NCBI RefSeq assembly: GCF_009380215.1
Contig: NZ_WHUG01000016.1
Span: 1-64,000 of the forward strand
Direction: 5' to 3'
Source: Rugamonas aquatica
Lineage (GTDB): Bacteria; Pseudomonadota; Gammaproteobacteria; Burkholderiales; Burkholderiaceae_D
Length of the DNA stretch: 64,000 nucleotides
Position numbers and translations under genes: made by a program. The notes under the pieces were generated by a model, which searched no databases, had not been told where the DNA came from, and was given only the letters and a program-made list of their open reading frames with translations. Below are positions 37,658 to 46,668 of this stretch, piece by piece (positions within the stretch are counted from its first letter, which is position 1; each line of letters begins with the position of its first letter).

Positions 37658-38842
37658 ATGAGCCAAGCCCGCGCCCAATTCCACTGGGATGACCCCCTGC
37701 TGCTGGACCAGCAACTGACCGACGACGAGCGCATGGTGCGCGACGCCGCCGCCGCATATTGCAAGGACAAACTGGCGCCGCGCATCCTGGACGCCTTCCG
37801 CCACGAAAAGATGGACACCTCGATCTTCCGCGAGATGGGCGAACTGGGCCTGCTGGGCCCGACCATTCCGGAACAGTATGGCGGTCCCGGCCTGAACTAC
37901 GTGGCCTACGGCCTGATCGCCCGCGAAGTCGAGCGCATCGATTCCGGCTACCGTTCGATGATGAGCGTGCAGTCGTCGCTGGTGATGGTGCCTATCTACG
38001 AGTTCGGCACCGAAGAACAGAAACAGAAATACCTGCCGAAACTGGCGACCGGCGAGTGGATCGGCTGCTTCGGCCTGACCGAGCCCAACCACGGTTCCGA
38101 TCCGGGTTCGATGATTACCCGCGCCAAGAAGGTGCCGGGCGGCTACTCGCTGAGCGGCGCCAAGATGTGGATCACCAACTCGCCGGTGGCCGACGTGTTC
38201 GTGGTCTGGGCCAAGGACGATGAAGGCGCGATCCGCGGCTTCGTGCTGGAAAAAGGCATGGCCGGCCTGAGCGCCCCCGCCATCCACGGCAAGTTCGGCC
38301 TGCGCGCTTCGGTGACGGGCGAGATCGTGATGGACAATGTGTTCTGCCCGGAAGAGAACGCCTTCCCGGACGTGCGCGGCCTGAAGGGTCCGTTCACCTG
38401 CCTGAACTCGGCACGCTACGGCATCGCCTGGGGCGCGCTGGGCGCGGCCGAGGATTGCTGGCACACCGCGCGCCAGTACGTGCTGGACCGCCATCAGTTC
38501 GGCCGTCCGCTGGCCGCCAATCAGCTGGTGCAGAAGAAGCTGGCCGACATGCAGACCGAGATCACCTTGGGCCTGCAAGGCTGCCTGCAGCTGGGCCGCA
38601 TGAAGGACGCCGGCACGGCGGCGGTGGAAATCACCTCGATGATGAAGCGCAATTCCTGCGGCAAGTCGCTGGACATCGCCCGCGTCGCGCGCGACATGCT
38701 GGGTGGTAACGGCATCTCGGACGAGTTCGGCATCATCCGCCACATGGTCAACCTGGAAGTGGTCAATACCTACGAAGGTACGCATGACATCCACGCGCTG
38801 ATCCTGGGCCGCGCCCAGACCGGCATCCAGGCCTTCCAGTAA
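37658..38842 (+). CDS. gcdH: Glutaryl-CoA dehydrogenase (acyl-CoA dehydrogenase family)
   Basis: The protein has 394 residues from the ATG at 37658. An in-frame upstream start at 37571 is in the leader. Family motifs are FHWDDPLLLDQQLTDDERMVRDAA, GCFGLTEPNHGSDPGSM, KMWITNSPVADVFVVWAK, RYGIAWGALGAAEDCWHTARQY and NTYEGTHDIHALILGRAQTG, which carries the catalytic Glu of the GCDH branch. It converts glutaryl-CoA to crotonyl-CoA in lysine and tryptophan breakdown. It ends in a strong terminator shared with the facing OmpW gene. Confidence 0.94.
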   Translation: MSQARAQFHWDDPLLLDQQLTDDERMVRDAAAAYCKDKLAPRILDAFRHEKMDTSIFREMGELGLLGPTIPEQYGGPGLNYVAYGLIAREVERIDSGYRSMMSVQSSLVMVPIYEFGTEEQKQKYLPKLATGEWIGCFGLTEPNHGSDPGSMITRAKKVPGGYSLSGAKMWITNSPVADVFVVWAKDDEGAIRGFVLEKGMAGLSAPAIHGKFGLRASVTGEIVMDNVFCPEENAFPDVRGLKGPFTCLNSARYGIAWGALGAAEDCWHTARQYVLDRHQFGRPLAANQLVQKKLADMQTEITLGLQGCLQLGRMKDAGTAAVEITSMMKRNSCGKSLDIARVARDMLGGNGISDEFGIIRHMVNLEVVNTYEGTHDIHALILGRAQTGIQAFQ

Positions 38843-38843
38843 T

Positions 38844-38902
38844 AAAAAAACCGCCAGCCTGAACGCGCTCAAGATCGCGCTCAGTGCCGGCGGTTTTTTT
38901 TT
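38844..38902 (+). terminator. Rho-independent terminator of gcdH (possibly bidirectional)
   Basis: A hairpin closed by CCGCC (38851-38855) and GGCGG (38889-38893), with an inner CGCG/CGCG pair, is followed by nine T residues. Seven A residues precede it, so it can also serve the facing ompW-like gene on the minus strand. Confidence 0.85.
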
Positions 38903-38914
38903 GCCGTCGCAGCG

Positions 38915-39595
38915 TTAGAAGCCTTTGAAGTTGTAGCCCACGCTGACGCTCACCGCCAGCGGATCCAGGCGCACGTCCTGGGTCTGGCCGGTCGAGAAGT
39001 GCACCATGGTTTTCAGCTTGGTCTTGATGACCGTGGCGTCGATAAACCATTTCTCGTTGATCTTCACCGTGCCGCCGATCTGGTAGCTCATCGCCCACTT
39101 GTCGTCCAGCTTGAAGGTCGTGCCCGGGCCGCCGGTGTTGAGCAGCGCGGTCAGCTGGCCGGAGCCGGTCTCCTTCTGGAACATCGCGTAGGTGATGCCC
39201 AGGCCCACGTACGGACGGAACATCGAGTTGGCCGGCAGGAAGCGGTACTGCACGAAGGCGGTCGGCGGCAGTACTTCCGACGTGCCCAGCTTGCCCGTGC
39301 CCTGGATGGCGCCGGCGCCGACCAGGTCATGCTTGTACGGCAGGCCCAGGTCCAGCTCGGCCGAGATATTGTCGGTCACCATGTAGGCGATCGCGAAGCG
39401 CGGCTTGGTGTCCGTGCCCACGTCGGCCTTGGTGCCCGGCAGCGCCGGCGCCGACACATCGCCCGAATCGACTTTCGGCGTGATTTTGTTAATGCCCAGC
39501 GTGCCCAGCCAGGTGCCGGCGCTTTGTTGCGCCGATGCGGCCGAAGCTACCGTCAGTGCGGCGGCCAGCGCCAGCAGTTTTACCGTGTTCTTCAT
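38915..39595 (-). CDS. OmpW-family outer membrane protein
   Basis: The protein has 226 residues with signal peptide MKNTVKLLALAAALTVASAASAQ. The mature part has alternating beta-strand pattern, YMVTDNISAELDLGLPYKHD, LPPTAFVQYRFLPANSMFRPYVGLG and VKINEKWFIDATVIKTKL. It ends with a terminal aromatic (SVGYNFKGF), all typical of the eight-stranded OmpW barrel. It probably forms a small channel for hydrophobic molecules in the outer membrane. The mature N-terminus is longer than in E. coli OmpW. It faces gcdH across a shared terminator. Confidence 0.92.
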   Translation of the reverse strand: MKNTVKLLALAAALTVASAASAQQSAGTWLGTLGINKITPKVDSGDVSAPALPGTKADVGTDTKPRFAIAYMVTDNISAELDLGLPYKHDLVGAGAIQGTGKLGTSEVLPPTAFVQYRFLPANSMFRPYVGLGITYAMFQKETGSGQLTALLNTGGPGTTFKLDDKWAMSYQIGGTVKINEKWFIDATVIKTKLKTMVHFSTGQTQDVRLDPLAVSVSVGYNFKGF

Positions 39596-39670
39596 ATCGT
39601 CTCCTGATGTATTGTGTGGTGAGTCCGGCAGCCGCCCTCCCGCAGGCGGCGGCTGCTCACGACGACTGAA

Positions 39671-41023
39671 TTACAGCCAGCCCTTGACGACCAGCTTCTC
39701 GGCCACGTAGCGGGCCAGCAGCAGGTTGTTGAACGGCGTCGGGTGCAGCGTGTCGGCAAACGCCCAATGGCTGATATCGCCCGCCTTGACGTTGCCGGCA
39801 TTGCACACCACCGAGCTGCCCAGCGGGTTCTTCGGCGAGGTCAGGTCGCAAGCGTTCTCGGTCACGTTGGTCAGGCCATACGGGCCGGGATTGACGGTCT
39901 GGTCATGGCTGACCGAGAACACGTCAACCAGCAGCACCTTCGGCTCCGACGCCAGGCCGGTGCTCAGCGTCGAATTGAAGGCGCCGATCATGGTGTTGAT
40001 CAGGGCCTGGGTCGACGACGACGTGGCCAGGGCGAACGGCGTGGTGCCGAGGTCCGGGATGTTGTTGACGGTGACGTAGTTGGCGCCGTTGGCGATGATC
40101 TGCGTCTTGATCAGGGCGACCAGTTCGGTGGCGGCGGTGGTCATCGCGACCACCAGTTCCGGACCATGGGCGGCGGCATAGGCGGCGCCGGCGGCGGCGC
40201 CGTCAGCTTTAGCCTTGACCGCCATCGGGCCCCAGACGGCCTGCGAGGCCACCGCGGAATTGCCAGGCTGGATAGCGGCGGCGCCGACTGCCGCCGCGGT
40301 GATCGATTCCGGCGTGCTGCCAGGCTTGGCCGCTTCCGTCTGCGCGGCCAGGCCGATGGCGCCTGCGGCGGCCTGTGGCGTGGTGGCGCCGGCGGCCAGC
40401 TGGCCGACCAGGCTGGTGACGTAGGCCTGGTTGCCGGTTTTGGTCGCGGTGTCGCTCAGCACGGACAAGGCCAGAATCGCATCGTTGGCGCCAGCCATGA
40501 CGAACACCATTTCATCGCCCTTGAATTTGCCGCCGACAGCTTTCAGGTGGTTGGCGACCTGGGTGACGACCGGGATGGTCAGCGCGCCCAGCGGGCTGCC
40601 GGTCAGCTTGTTGCCCGGGCCGACAGGATTGGTGACGCGTGCGCCGCCCTGGGCGTAGCCGTAGCAGCCGGCGTGCGGCGCTTGCGGTACCGAGAAGCCT
40701 TTGCTGGCATCGCCGTCGAGGCCGGTCACGGCGGCGCACGGCGCAGCCAGGCCGAATTGGGCGGCGACCAGCTCGGTCCAGTTCTTGCCGGTCAGCGTGG
40801 ACGCGACCGCCGTGTTGTCGCCATTGATCGTGAATTTTCCGCCCTTGAGCAGGGCCACGGTGCCAACCGCGTAGGAGCCAACGTCGGACAGGCTGTCGCC
40901 GAACGACACCTGCGCGCTGTATTTGTTCTTGATGGTTTGATCGCCAGGTTTGGGATCGGTGCCGCCGCAACCTGCAAGGACGGCCAGAGTCATTGCAGCA
41001 AGTGCAAATTTGGTATGACGCAT
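39671..41023 (-). CDS. SGNH/GDSL-family secreted lipoprotein esterase
   Basis: The protein has 450 residues from the ATG at 41023 (AGGAGACAAC upstream). The lipoprotein signal is MRHTKFALAAMTLAVLAGCGG, with Cys19 in the lipobox LAGC. The GDSL block is VSFGDSLSDVGSYAVG, block III includes VFVMAGANDAIL, and the catalytic Asp-His pair lies in ADTLHPTPFNNLLLARYV. An Ala-rich stretch of about 85 residues (about 225-310, TTPQAAAGAIGLAAQTEAAK onward) interrupts the catalytic domain, which is unusual. It probably hydrolyses esters at the cell surface. The substrate is unknown. Confidence 0.9.
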   Translation of the reverse strand: MRHTKFALAAMTLAVLAGCGGTDPKPGDQTIKNKYSAQVSFGDSLSDVGSYAVGTVALLKGGKFTINGDNTAVASTLTGKNWTELVAAQFGLAAPCAAVTGLDGDASKGFSVPQAPHAGCYGYAQGGARVTNPVGPGNKLTGSPLGALTIPVVTQVANHLKAVGGKFKGDEMVFVMAGANDAILALSVLSDTATKTGNQAYVTSLVGQLAAGATTPQAAAGAIGLAAQTEAAKPGSTPESITAAAVGAAAIQPGNSAVASQAVWGPMAVKAKADGAAAGAAYAAAHGPELVVAMTTAATELVALIKTQIIANGANYVTVNNIPDLGTTPFALATSSSTQALINTMIGAFNSTLSTGLASEPKVLLVDVFSVSHDQTVNPGPYGLTNVTENACDLTSPKNPLGSSVVCNAGNVKAGDISHWAFADTLHPTPFNNLLLARYVAEKLVVKGWL

Positions 41024-41207
41024 GTTGTCTCCTAGAAAAACATTTTTATAGTGTGATACGAACGGCCGTGCTATTCGCAACCCAACTAATATGCCAGCGT
41101 TAGCTATCGATGTATAGGGGAGCACATCAAATCCCCTGTCGACTGTGGCTAAAAAGAACGCTTGCTCGGATGTATTTTCAAAGAGGCAACATATTCACCC
41201 ATCGATT

Positions 41208-42749
41208 TTAGCGTGCAGAGGCAGAATCGAAGAAGTTTCTTACCTCACGCATACAGAATGGGGCGACCAGACCGGCATGATAAGCGTCGCTGACCGCCTT
41301 GTTGGCGGCCGCCGCCGAGCCCGTGCTGGTCATCGTGGACAAACGCAGCACCTGCTTGGCGGCGGCGAATTCGGCGCGCGTGGTGCGGTACGGGCCCAGC
41401 AGTGCCGAGTCGTCCACGTCCAGCACCGTCAGCAGGCCGGAAGCCACGCCGTGGGCGCGGAAGTAATCGTTGACGGAGTCGGTATTGGCGAACGGCACCA
41501 CCGGATCCTCGTTGCCGCCGCACAGCAGCAGCGGCACGGTCGGCGTGTAGGTGCGCAGGTCGTTCCTCAGCAGCCACTTGCGCAGCGGCTGGGCCGGCGC
41601 GCAGCTCAGCGGCGAGACGCTGTTGGCGTTGCAGGGGTTGGCCTTGAGGTCGGCCAGGTAACCGTTGCGGTAGCTGGTCTTCATCAGGTGGTCGAAACCG
41701 AAGTAGCTCGCGTAGCCCGACGCCTGCGGCAGGGAATCCTGCGCGAACAGCACGTCGTTCGGCAGCTTGCCGGCCGCCACCAGGTCACCCAGGCCCTGCG
41801 TGCCCGGCAGCAGCGTATCGATGCCGGGGGCGTACTTGGCTTCGTAGATGTCGTCCAGGCTGGCGTAGATGCCGGCGCCGGCGCGCTGGCCGGCATTGAT
41901 CAGCATCGGCAGGAAGCCGCTGGAACCCACCGTCGGCGCACCGCCGTAGATGGCGTCGCCGAATTGCAGCAGCGCATACGGGCCGGACATCGGCGCCGCC
42001 GCCGCCACCGAGAATTCGCTGGCGTACTTGGTCTGCATCGCGCGCTGGGTGGCCAGCGCCACGAAGCCGCCTTGCGAGTAACCACTCACTACCAGCTTGC
42101 TGGAGGCGCTGGCGCTGATGCTGCCGAACACGCTGCGGGCGGCGCGCAAGGCGTCGATCATGTCGTTCGATTGCTGGTCGGCGTCCAGGTAGGGATGGTA
42201 GGCCAGCGACGAGCCGGCATAACCGGCGTAGTTCGGCGCCACCACGATGTAGCCCTGGGCCGCGAACATCGCCGCCACCAGCCGCACCTCGGTGGCGGAC
42301 AGGTTGGACATGTCGGTGCTCTTGCGCGGCGAAGTGCCGTGCGCGTACAGCATCACCGGGCGGCTGCCCTGGCAGGCCGCGTCCGTGCCGGACGGCACGA
42401 GGATGGCGGTGCTGGCGTCGGTGTCGGCCGCGACCGAGTCGACGGTGTGATACCTGAGGGTGTAGGCGGTCACGGCGCAGGTCGGCGTGCCGGTCATATT
42501 GCTTCCCATCGGGATGGTGCCATCCATCAGCTTTTTCATGACGGCCGGCTCGACGGTGTTGGCCATGGCGCCGTTGCCGATGGAAGCCGGCACCAGCGTG
42601 GCGCCACCGATGGGCACGCCGCGCAGCTGAAGCGGCGGCTGCGTCACCACGGTGCCGCCGGTCTGGTTGCCGGCGGACCCACCGCCGCCCCCACAACAGG
42701 CCAGCAAGACGGCAAGGGAAATCACGGAAAAGCGCGCGGGGTTGATCAT
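41208..42749 (-). CDS. Secreted alpha/beta-hydrolase lipoprotein (secretory lipase-like)
   Basis: The protein has 513 residues. The signal and lipobox are MINPARFSVISLAVLLACC, followed by a Gly-rich stretch. The alpha/beta-hydrolase core has RPVMLYAHGTSPRKST (oxyanion HG), VAPNYAGYAGSS, the nucleophile elbow VVSGYSQGGFVALA, and PLLLCGGNEDPVVPF near the catalytic Asp. The pattern resembles bacterial members of the secretory lipase/esterase group. It lies behind another lipoprotein esterase gene on the same strand, 184 bp apart, which suggests a shared role in extracellular ester degradation. Confidence 0.87.
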   Translation of the reverse strand: MINPARFSVISLAVLLACCGGGGGSAGNQTGGTVVTQPPLQLRGVPIGGATLVPASIGNGAMANTVEPAVMKKLMDGTIPMGSNMTGTPTCAVTAYTLRYHTVDSVAADTDASTAILVPSGTDAACQGSRPVMLYAHGTSPRKSTDMSNLSATEVRLVAAMFAAQGYIVVAPNYAGYAGSSLAYHPYLDADQQSNDMIDALRAARSVFGSISASASSKLVVSGYSQGGFVALATQRAMQTKYASEFSVAAAAPMSGPYALLQFGDAIYGGAPTVGSSGFLPMLINAGQRAGAGIYASLDDIYEAKYAPGIDTLLPGTQGLGDLVAAGKLPNDVLFAQDSLPQASGYASYFGFDHLMKTSYRNGYLADLKANPCNANSVSPLSCAPAQPLRKWLLRNDLRTYTPTVPLLLCGGNEDPVVPFANTDSVNDYFRAHGVASGLLTVLDVDDSALLGPYRTTRAEFAAAKQVLRLSTMTSTGSAAAANKAVSDAYHAGLVAPFCMREVRNFFDSASAR

Positions 42750-42890
42750 GATGCGTCCTCGAATAGGTACAGGGCCCTATGAGGCGGCCCCTGCTGGTAG
42801 GTCAAGGTTGCCGGATTTTTTTTTGTCGAGCAACGCTTTAGCTTAGCAGAAAAGCAAGCCAATTGCATGTCCTATCGCAACACTTACATT

Positions 42891-43961
42891 TCAGTTTTTC
42901 AGCAGGGATGCGATCACGCCGGCCGAGCCGAACACCGAACGGCGCAGGCGGTCGTTGACGCCCAGCCATGCCGCATCCTGCGGCGGGGTCTCGACCAGGA
43001 TCAGGTCGGAGCCGGTCTGGTCCATGTCGCGCAGCGCGGCGTAGAGGCCGTAGGCGTAGCCGGCCGGGTCGGCCGGCAGCTGGCGTTGCGACGGCGACTG
43101 CAGCGGCAGCGCATGGCCGATCAGCGCCACCTTGACGCCGCGCGCCTGCAACTGCGCCAGCGCGGCCGTCAGTTCGGCCTGCGGCAACATCGTCACCGGC
43201 GTGCGTGGCGCGTAGTGCGATTCCAGCGTGCCGGAAGCGCGCGGCGCGGCCTGGTCCGGCGCGGCCGGCATGGCGCCGATCACGTCGGCGATCTGCTGCG
43301 CGCTGATGTGGCCGGGACGCAGCAGCACCGGGCCGTGCGTGGCCAGACGCGACAGGTCGACGATGGTCGATTCGATGCCAACCTGGCTGGGGCCGCCTTC
43401 GAGCACGGTGCTCAGCAAGGCGCCGCTGCAGGCTTCGCCGTCGGTGGCGCCGTCGTCGTGCTCGTCCAGGCCGAACTCGTCGCGCACATGCTGCGCCGTG
43501 GTCGGGCTGACGTTGCCGAACTTGTTGGCCGACGGCGCGGCCACGCCGCCCTTGCCGCCCTTGAAGGCGCTCAGCAAGGCGATCGCGACCGGGTGCGAGG
43601 GACAGCGGATGCCGACCGTATCCTGGCCGCCGGAGACGGCGTCGGGAATGTGGCTGGCGCGTTTCAGGATCAGCGTCAGCGGGCCGGGCCAGAAGGCCGC
43701 GACCAGTTGGCGGGCTTCGTCCGGAATGTCGGCGACCCAGTAGTCGAGCGCGGCGCCCGGGGCGACGTGGACGATCACCGGGTGGTCGTTCGGCCGGCCC
43801 TTGGCCTGGTAGATGCGGGCCACGGCCGCCGGGTTTTCGGCGTCGGCGCCCAGGCCGTAGACGGTCTCGGTGGGGAAGGCGACCAGGCCGCCCTCCTCCA
43901 GGATCGTCGCCGCCGCCGCGATGGCGGTGTGATCGGCTACCGTTGCGGCCTGCTGCTTCAC
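42891..43961 (-). CDS. tsaC: L-threonylcarbamoyladenylate synthase (Sua5 long form)
   Basis: The protein has 356 residues from a GTG (43959-43961) overlapping the purK stop (GTGA). A 159-codon upstream extension inside purK is rejected. The YrdC domain (about 12-215) has GGLVAFPTETVYGLGADAEN, KGRPNDHPVIVHV, AFWPGPLTLIL and PSANKFGNVSPTTAQHV. A C-terminal Sua5 domain (about 245-355) has SHYAPRTPV. It makes threonylcarbamoyl-AMP for the t6A modification of tRNA. Being last in the purC-purE-purK operon ties it to purine genes, a common order in Burkholderiales. Confidence 0.94.
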   Translation of the reverse strand: MKQQAATVADHTAIAAAATILEEGGLVAFPTETVYGLGADAENPAAVARIYQAKGRPNDHPVIVHVAPGAALDYWVADIPDEARQLVAAFWPGPLTLILKRASHIPDAVSGGQDTVGIRCPSHPVAIALLSAFKGGKGGVAAPSANKFGNVSPTTAQHVRDEFGLDEHDDGATDGEACSGALLSTVLEGGPSQVGIESTIVDLSRLATHGPVLLRPGHISAQQIADVIGAMPAAPDQAAPRASGTLESHYAPRTPVTMLPQAELTAALAQLQARGVKVALIGHALPLQSPSQRQLPADPAGYAYGLYAALRDMDQTGSDLILVETPPQDAAWLGVNDRLRRSVFGSAGVIASLLKN

Positions 43962-45151
43962 GGTGCGATGCCCAAAATCGCGCAGGCGGCGTCGAGCTGC
44001 TGCTGCGCTTGCGCCAGCGTCGGCGCGATGAAGGTCAGGTGGCCCATCTTGCGGGCGCGGCGCGGATCGTCCTTGCCGTACAGATGCAGGCAGGCGCCCG
44101 GCAGCGCCAGCACCTGGTCCCAGGCCGGTTCGCGCGTGGCGTCGCTGTCGTCGGTGAACCAGACGTCGCCGAGGATGTTGAGCATCACGGCCGGCGAATG
44201 CTGGCGCACATCGCCCAGCGGCAGGCGGGCCATGGCGCGCACCTGCTGCGCGAACTGGCTGGTGACGCAGGCATCCATCGTGTAGTGGCCGCTGTTGTGC
44301 GGACGCGGCGCCATCTCGTTGACCACCAGGCTGCCGTCGGTAAGCACGAAGAACTCGATGCACAGCACGCCGACATAACCAAGCTCGGCAACGATGGCTT
44401 GCGCCGCCTGCTGCGCGATCCTGGCGCTGGCGTCGCACACGTTCGGGCCGGGCACGGTGGTGGTGAACAGGATGCCGTCGCGGTGGACGTTCTCGGCGAT
44501 CGGGTAGACCACCGATTCGCCGTCGGCGCCACGGGCGGTCAGCACCGACACTTCATAGGCCAGCGGCAGCATCTTCTCCAGCAGGCAGGTGACGCCGTCC
44601 ATGCTGTCGAAGGCGGCGCGCACATCCTCGCGGCTGCGCACGCGGACCTGGCCCTTGCCGTCGTAACCCATGCGTACCGTCTTCAGGATGCCGGGCAGCA
44701 GGTCGTCGCCGATGGCGTCGATATCCGCATGCGTGGCGATCACCTTGTGCGGCGCCGGCATCACGCCCGACCTGGGCGCGCAATCAACGAAGAAGCGTTT
44801 CTCGGCGATGCGGTCCTGCGCCACCGACACGCCATGCGCGTTCGGTGCGACAAACACTTGCTGCGCCAGGCGCGACAGGCTGTCGGCCGGCACGTTCTCG
44901 AATTCGGTGGTGACGGCCAGGCATTGCGCGGCCAGCGCGTCGAGGCCGGCGACATCTTCATAGCCGGCTTCGACCAGGCGCTGCCCGACCTGCCCTGCCG
45001 GACAGTCGGCCGCAGGCTCCAGCACGGCCACTTGATAACCCATGCTTTGTGCGGCCTGGGCAAACATGCGGCCGAGCTGGCCACCGCCCATCACACCCAG
45101 CCAGGCTGGCGGATTGGCGGCTGGCAGAATTGGTGAAAACTGTTTACTCAT
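43958..45151 (-). CDS. purK: N5-carboxyaminoimidazole ribonucleotide synthase
   Basis: The protein has 397 residues. It is an ATP-grasp enzyme with N-terminal WLGVMGGGQLGRMFAQAAQSMGYQVAVL, then KTVRMGYDGKGQVRV, LLEKMLPLAYEVSVL and the FFVLTDGSLVVNEMAPRPHNSGHYT metal-binding stretch. With PurE it carboxylates AIR to CAIR in purine synthesis. Its ATG directly follows the purE stop, and its stop overlaps tsaC by GTGA. Confidence 0.97.
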   Translation of the reverse strand: MSKQFSPILPAANPPAWLGVMGGGQLGRMFAQAAQSMGYQVAVLEPAADCPAGQVGQRLVEAGYEDVAGLDALAAQCLAVTTEFENVPADSLSRLAQQVFVAPNAHGVSVAQDRIAEKRFFVDCAPRSGVMPAPHKVIATHADIDAIGDDLLPGILKTVRMGYDGKGQVRVRSREDVRAAFDSMDGVTCLLEKMLPLAYEVSVLTARGADGESVVYPIAENVHRDGILFTTTVPGPNVCDASARIAQQAAQAIVAELGYVGVLCIEFFVLTDGSLVVNEMAPRPHNSGHYTMDACVTSQFAQQVRAMARLPLGDVRQHSPAVMLNILGDVWFTDDSDATREPAWDQVLALPGACLHLYGKDDPRRARKMGHLTFIAPTLAQAQQQLDAACAILGIAP

Positions 45152-45652
45152 TTATTCCAGCGGTAAAGTCATGGCCTTGGCGGCTTCGGTTTGCGTGACA
45201 CGGAATGCTTCCAGCTTGTCTGCCAGCGCCTCGTCGTTGGCGGCGATCATGGCCACCGCCGTCAACGCGGCGTTGGCGGCGCCGGCTTCGCCGATGGCGA
45301 AGGTCGACACCGGCACGCCCTTGGGCATCTGCACGATGGACAGCAGCGAATCCTCGCCGCGCAGATACTTGGACGGCACCGGCACGCCCAGCACCGGCAC
45401 GATGGTCATCGCGGCCACCATGCCAGGCAGGTGGGCCGCGCCGCCGGCGCCGGCGATGATGGCGCGCAGGCCGCGGGCGCGGGCGCTCTTGGCATAGGCG
45501 TACATCTCGTCCGGCATGCGGTGCGCGGAAATGACTTGCGCTTCAAACGGCACGCCGAATTGCTTGAGGATGGCGACCGCGTTCTGCATCACGTCCCAGT
45601 CTGACGACGAACCCATGATGACGCCGACCAATGGCTTGTTCTGATCTGCCAT
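45152..45652 (-). CDS. purE: N5-carboxyaminoimidazole ribonucleotide mutase
   Basis: The protein has 166 residues, class I PurE. It has VGVIMGSSSDWDVM, VISAHRMPDEMYAYAKSA, IIAGAGGAAHLPGMVAAMT and VLGVPVPSKYLRGEDSLLSIVQMPKGVPVSTFAIG. It converts N5-CAIR to CAIR. It sits between purC and purK in one operon, with 1-nt gaps on both sides. Confidence 0.97.
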   Translation of the reverse strand: MADQNKPLVGVIMGSSSDWDVMQNAVAILKQFGVPFEAQVISAHRMPDEMYAYAKSARARGLRAIIAGAGGAAHLPGMVAAMTIVPVLGVPVPSKYLRGEDSLLSIVQMPKGVPVSTFAIGEAGAANAALTAVAMIAANDEALADKLEAFRVTQTEAAKAMTLPLE

Positions 45653-45653
45653 G

Positions 45654-46547
45654 TTATGCCTTCAGCTTCTGGCCGGTCAGGCGCTCGATGGCTTCGAAGT
45701 ACTTGGCCTGGGTCTTGTCGATGACGTCGGCAGGCAGCGCCGGCGCTGGTGCGGTTTTGCCCCAGGTCAGGGTTTCCAGGTAGTCGCGCACGAACTGCTT
45801 GTCGAACGACGGCGGCGACATGCCTGGCTGGTACGAATCCGCAGGCCAGAAGCGCGACGAGTCGGCGGTCAGCACTTCGTCCATCAGGTGCATGACGCCG
45901 TTTTCGTCCAGGCCGAATTCGAACTTGGTGTCGGCGATGATGATGCCGCGCGTGGCGGCGTAGTCGGCGGCGGCCTTGTACAGGGCGATGCTGACGTCGC
46001 GCATCTTGGCGGCCAGTTCGGCGCCGATGCGGCTTTCCATGTCGGCGAAGCTGATGTTCTCGTCGTGCTCGCCCAGATCGGCCTTGGCGGCCGGGGTGAA
46101 CAGCGGCTCAGGCAGCTTCTCAGCCTGTTGCAGGCCGGCCGGCAGCTTGATGCCGCAGATGCTGCCGGTGTCCTGGTAATCCTTCCAGCCCGAACCGATG
46201 ATGTAACCGCGCACCACCGCCTCGACCATGATCGGCTTCAGACGCTTGGCGACCACGGCGCGGCCCTTGACCTGCTCCACTTCGTCGGCGGCGACCACGG
46301 ATTCCGGCGCCACGCCGGTCAGGTGGTTAGGCACGATGTGGCCGAGTTTCTCGAACCAGAAATCGCTCATCTGGTTCAGGACCATGCCCTTGCCGGGGAT
46401 AGGCTCGTTCATGACGACGTCGAAGGCCGACAGGCGGTCGGTGGTGACGATCAAAATCTTGTCGTCGCCGACAGCGTAGTTGTCGCGGACTTTGCCGTGG
46501 CCGAGGAGTGGCAGGGACTTGATGGAGGTCTGGTAAAGGCTGTTCAT
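45654..46547 (-). CDS. purC: Phosphoribosylaminoimidazole-succinocarboxamide synthase
   Basis: The protein has 297 residues, the longer SAICAR synthase form of this group. It starts LYQTSIKSLPLLGHGKVRDNYAVGDDKILIVTTDRLSAFD, followed by VVRGYIIGSGWKDYQDTG, RGIIIADTKFEFGLDENG and DEVLTADSSRFWPA. It joins CAIR with aspartate in purine synthesis. It is the first pur gene of the operon, 121 bp after fba. The gap contains an imperfect GATTC/GAATC hairpin without a clear T-run. Confidence 0.97.
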   Translation of the reverse strand: MNSLYQTSIKSLPLLGHGKVRDNYAVGDDKILIVTTDRLSAFDVVMNEPIPGKGMVLNQMSDFWFEKLGHIVPNHLTGVAPESVVAADEVEQVKGRAVVAKRLKPIMVEAVVRGYIIGSGWKDYQDTGSICGIKLPAGLQQAEKLPEPLFTPAAKADLGEHDENISFADMESRIGAELAAKMRDVSIALYKAAADYAATRGIIIADTKFEFGLDENGVMHLMDEVLTADSSRFWPADSYQPGMSPPSFDKQFVRDYLETLTWGKTAPAPALPADVIDKTQAKYFEAIERLTGQKLKA

Positions 46548-46668
46548 AGCGGGAGGTGGATAGACTAGCGGTATAGAAAAGCGAAAACCGGCGCAGGGAA
46601 AACCTTGCTAGCCGGTCAAGAGAGTTGGACCGATTCCCAAGAGAATCGATCCGTTCCAAAACAGAATT

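Noticed and set aside
43962..44438. A 159-codon N-terminal extension of the tsaC gene.
   Set aside because: It lies wholly inside purK in another frame and is Arg/Ala-rich. The GTG overlapping the purK stop gives the standard Sua5 N-terminus.
46548..46668. A terminator between fba and purC.
   Set aside because: The GATTC/GAATC hairpin is imperfect and has no T-run, so I do not list it as a terminator.
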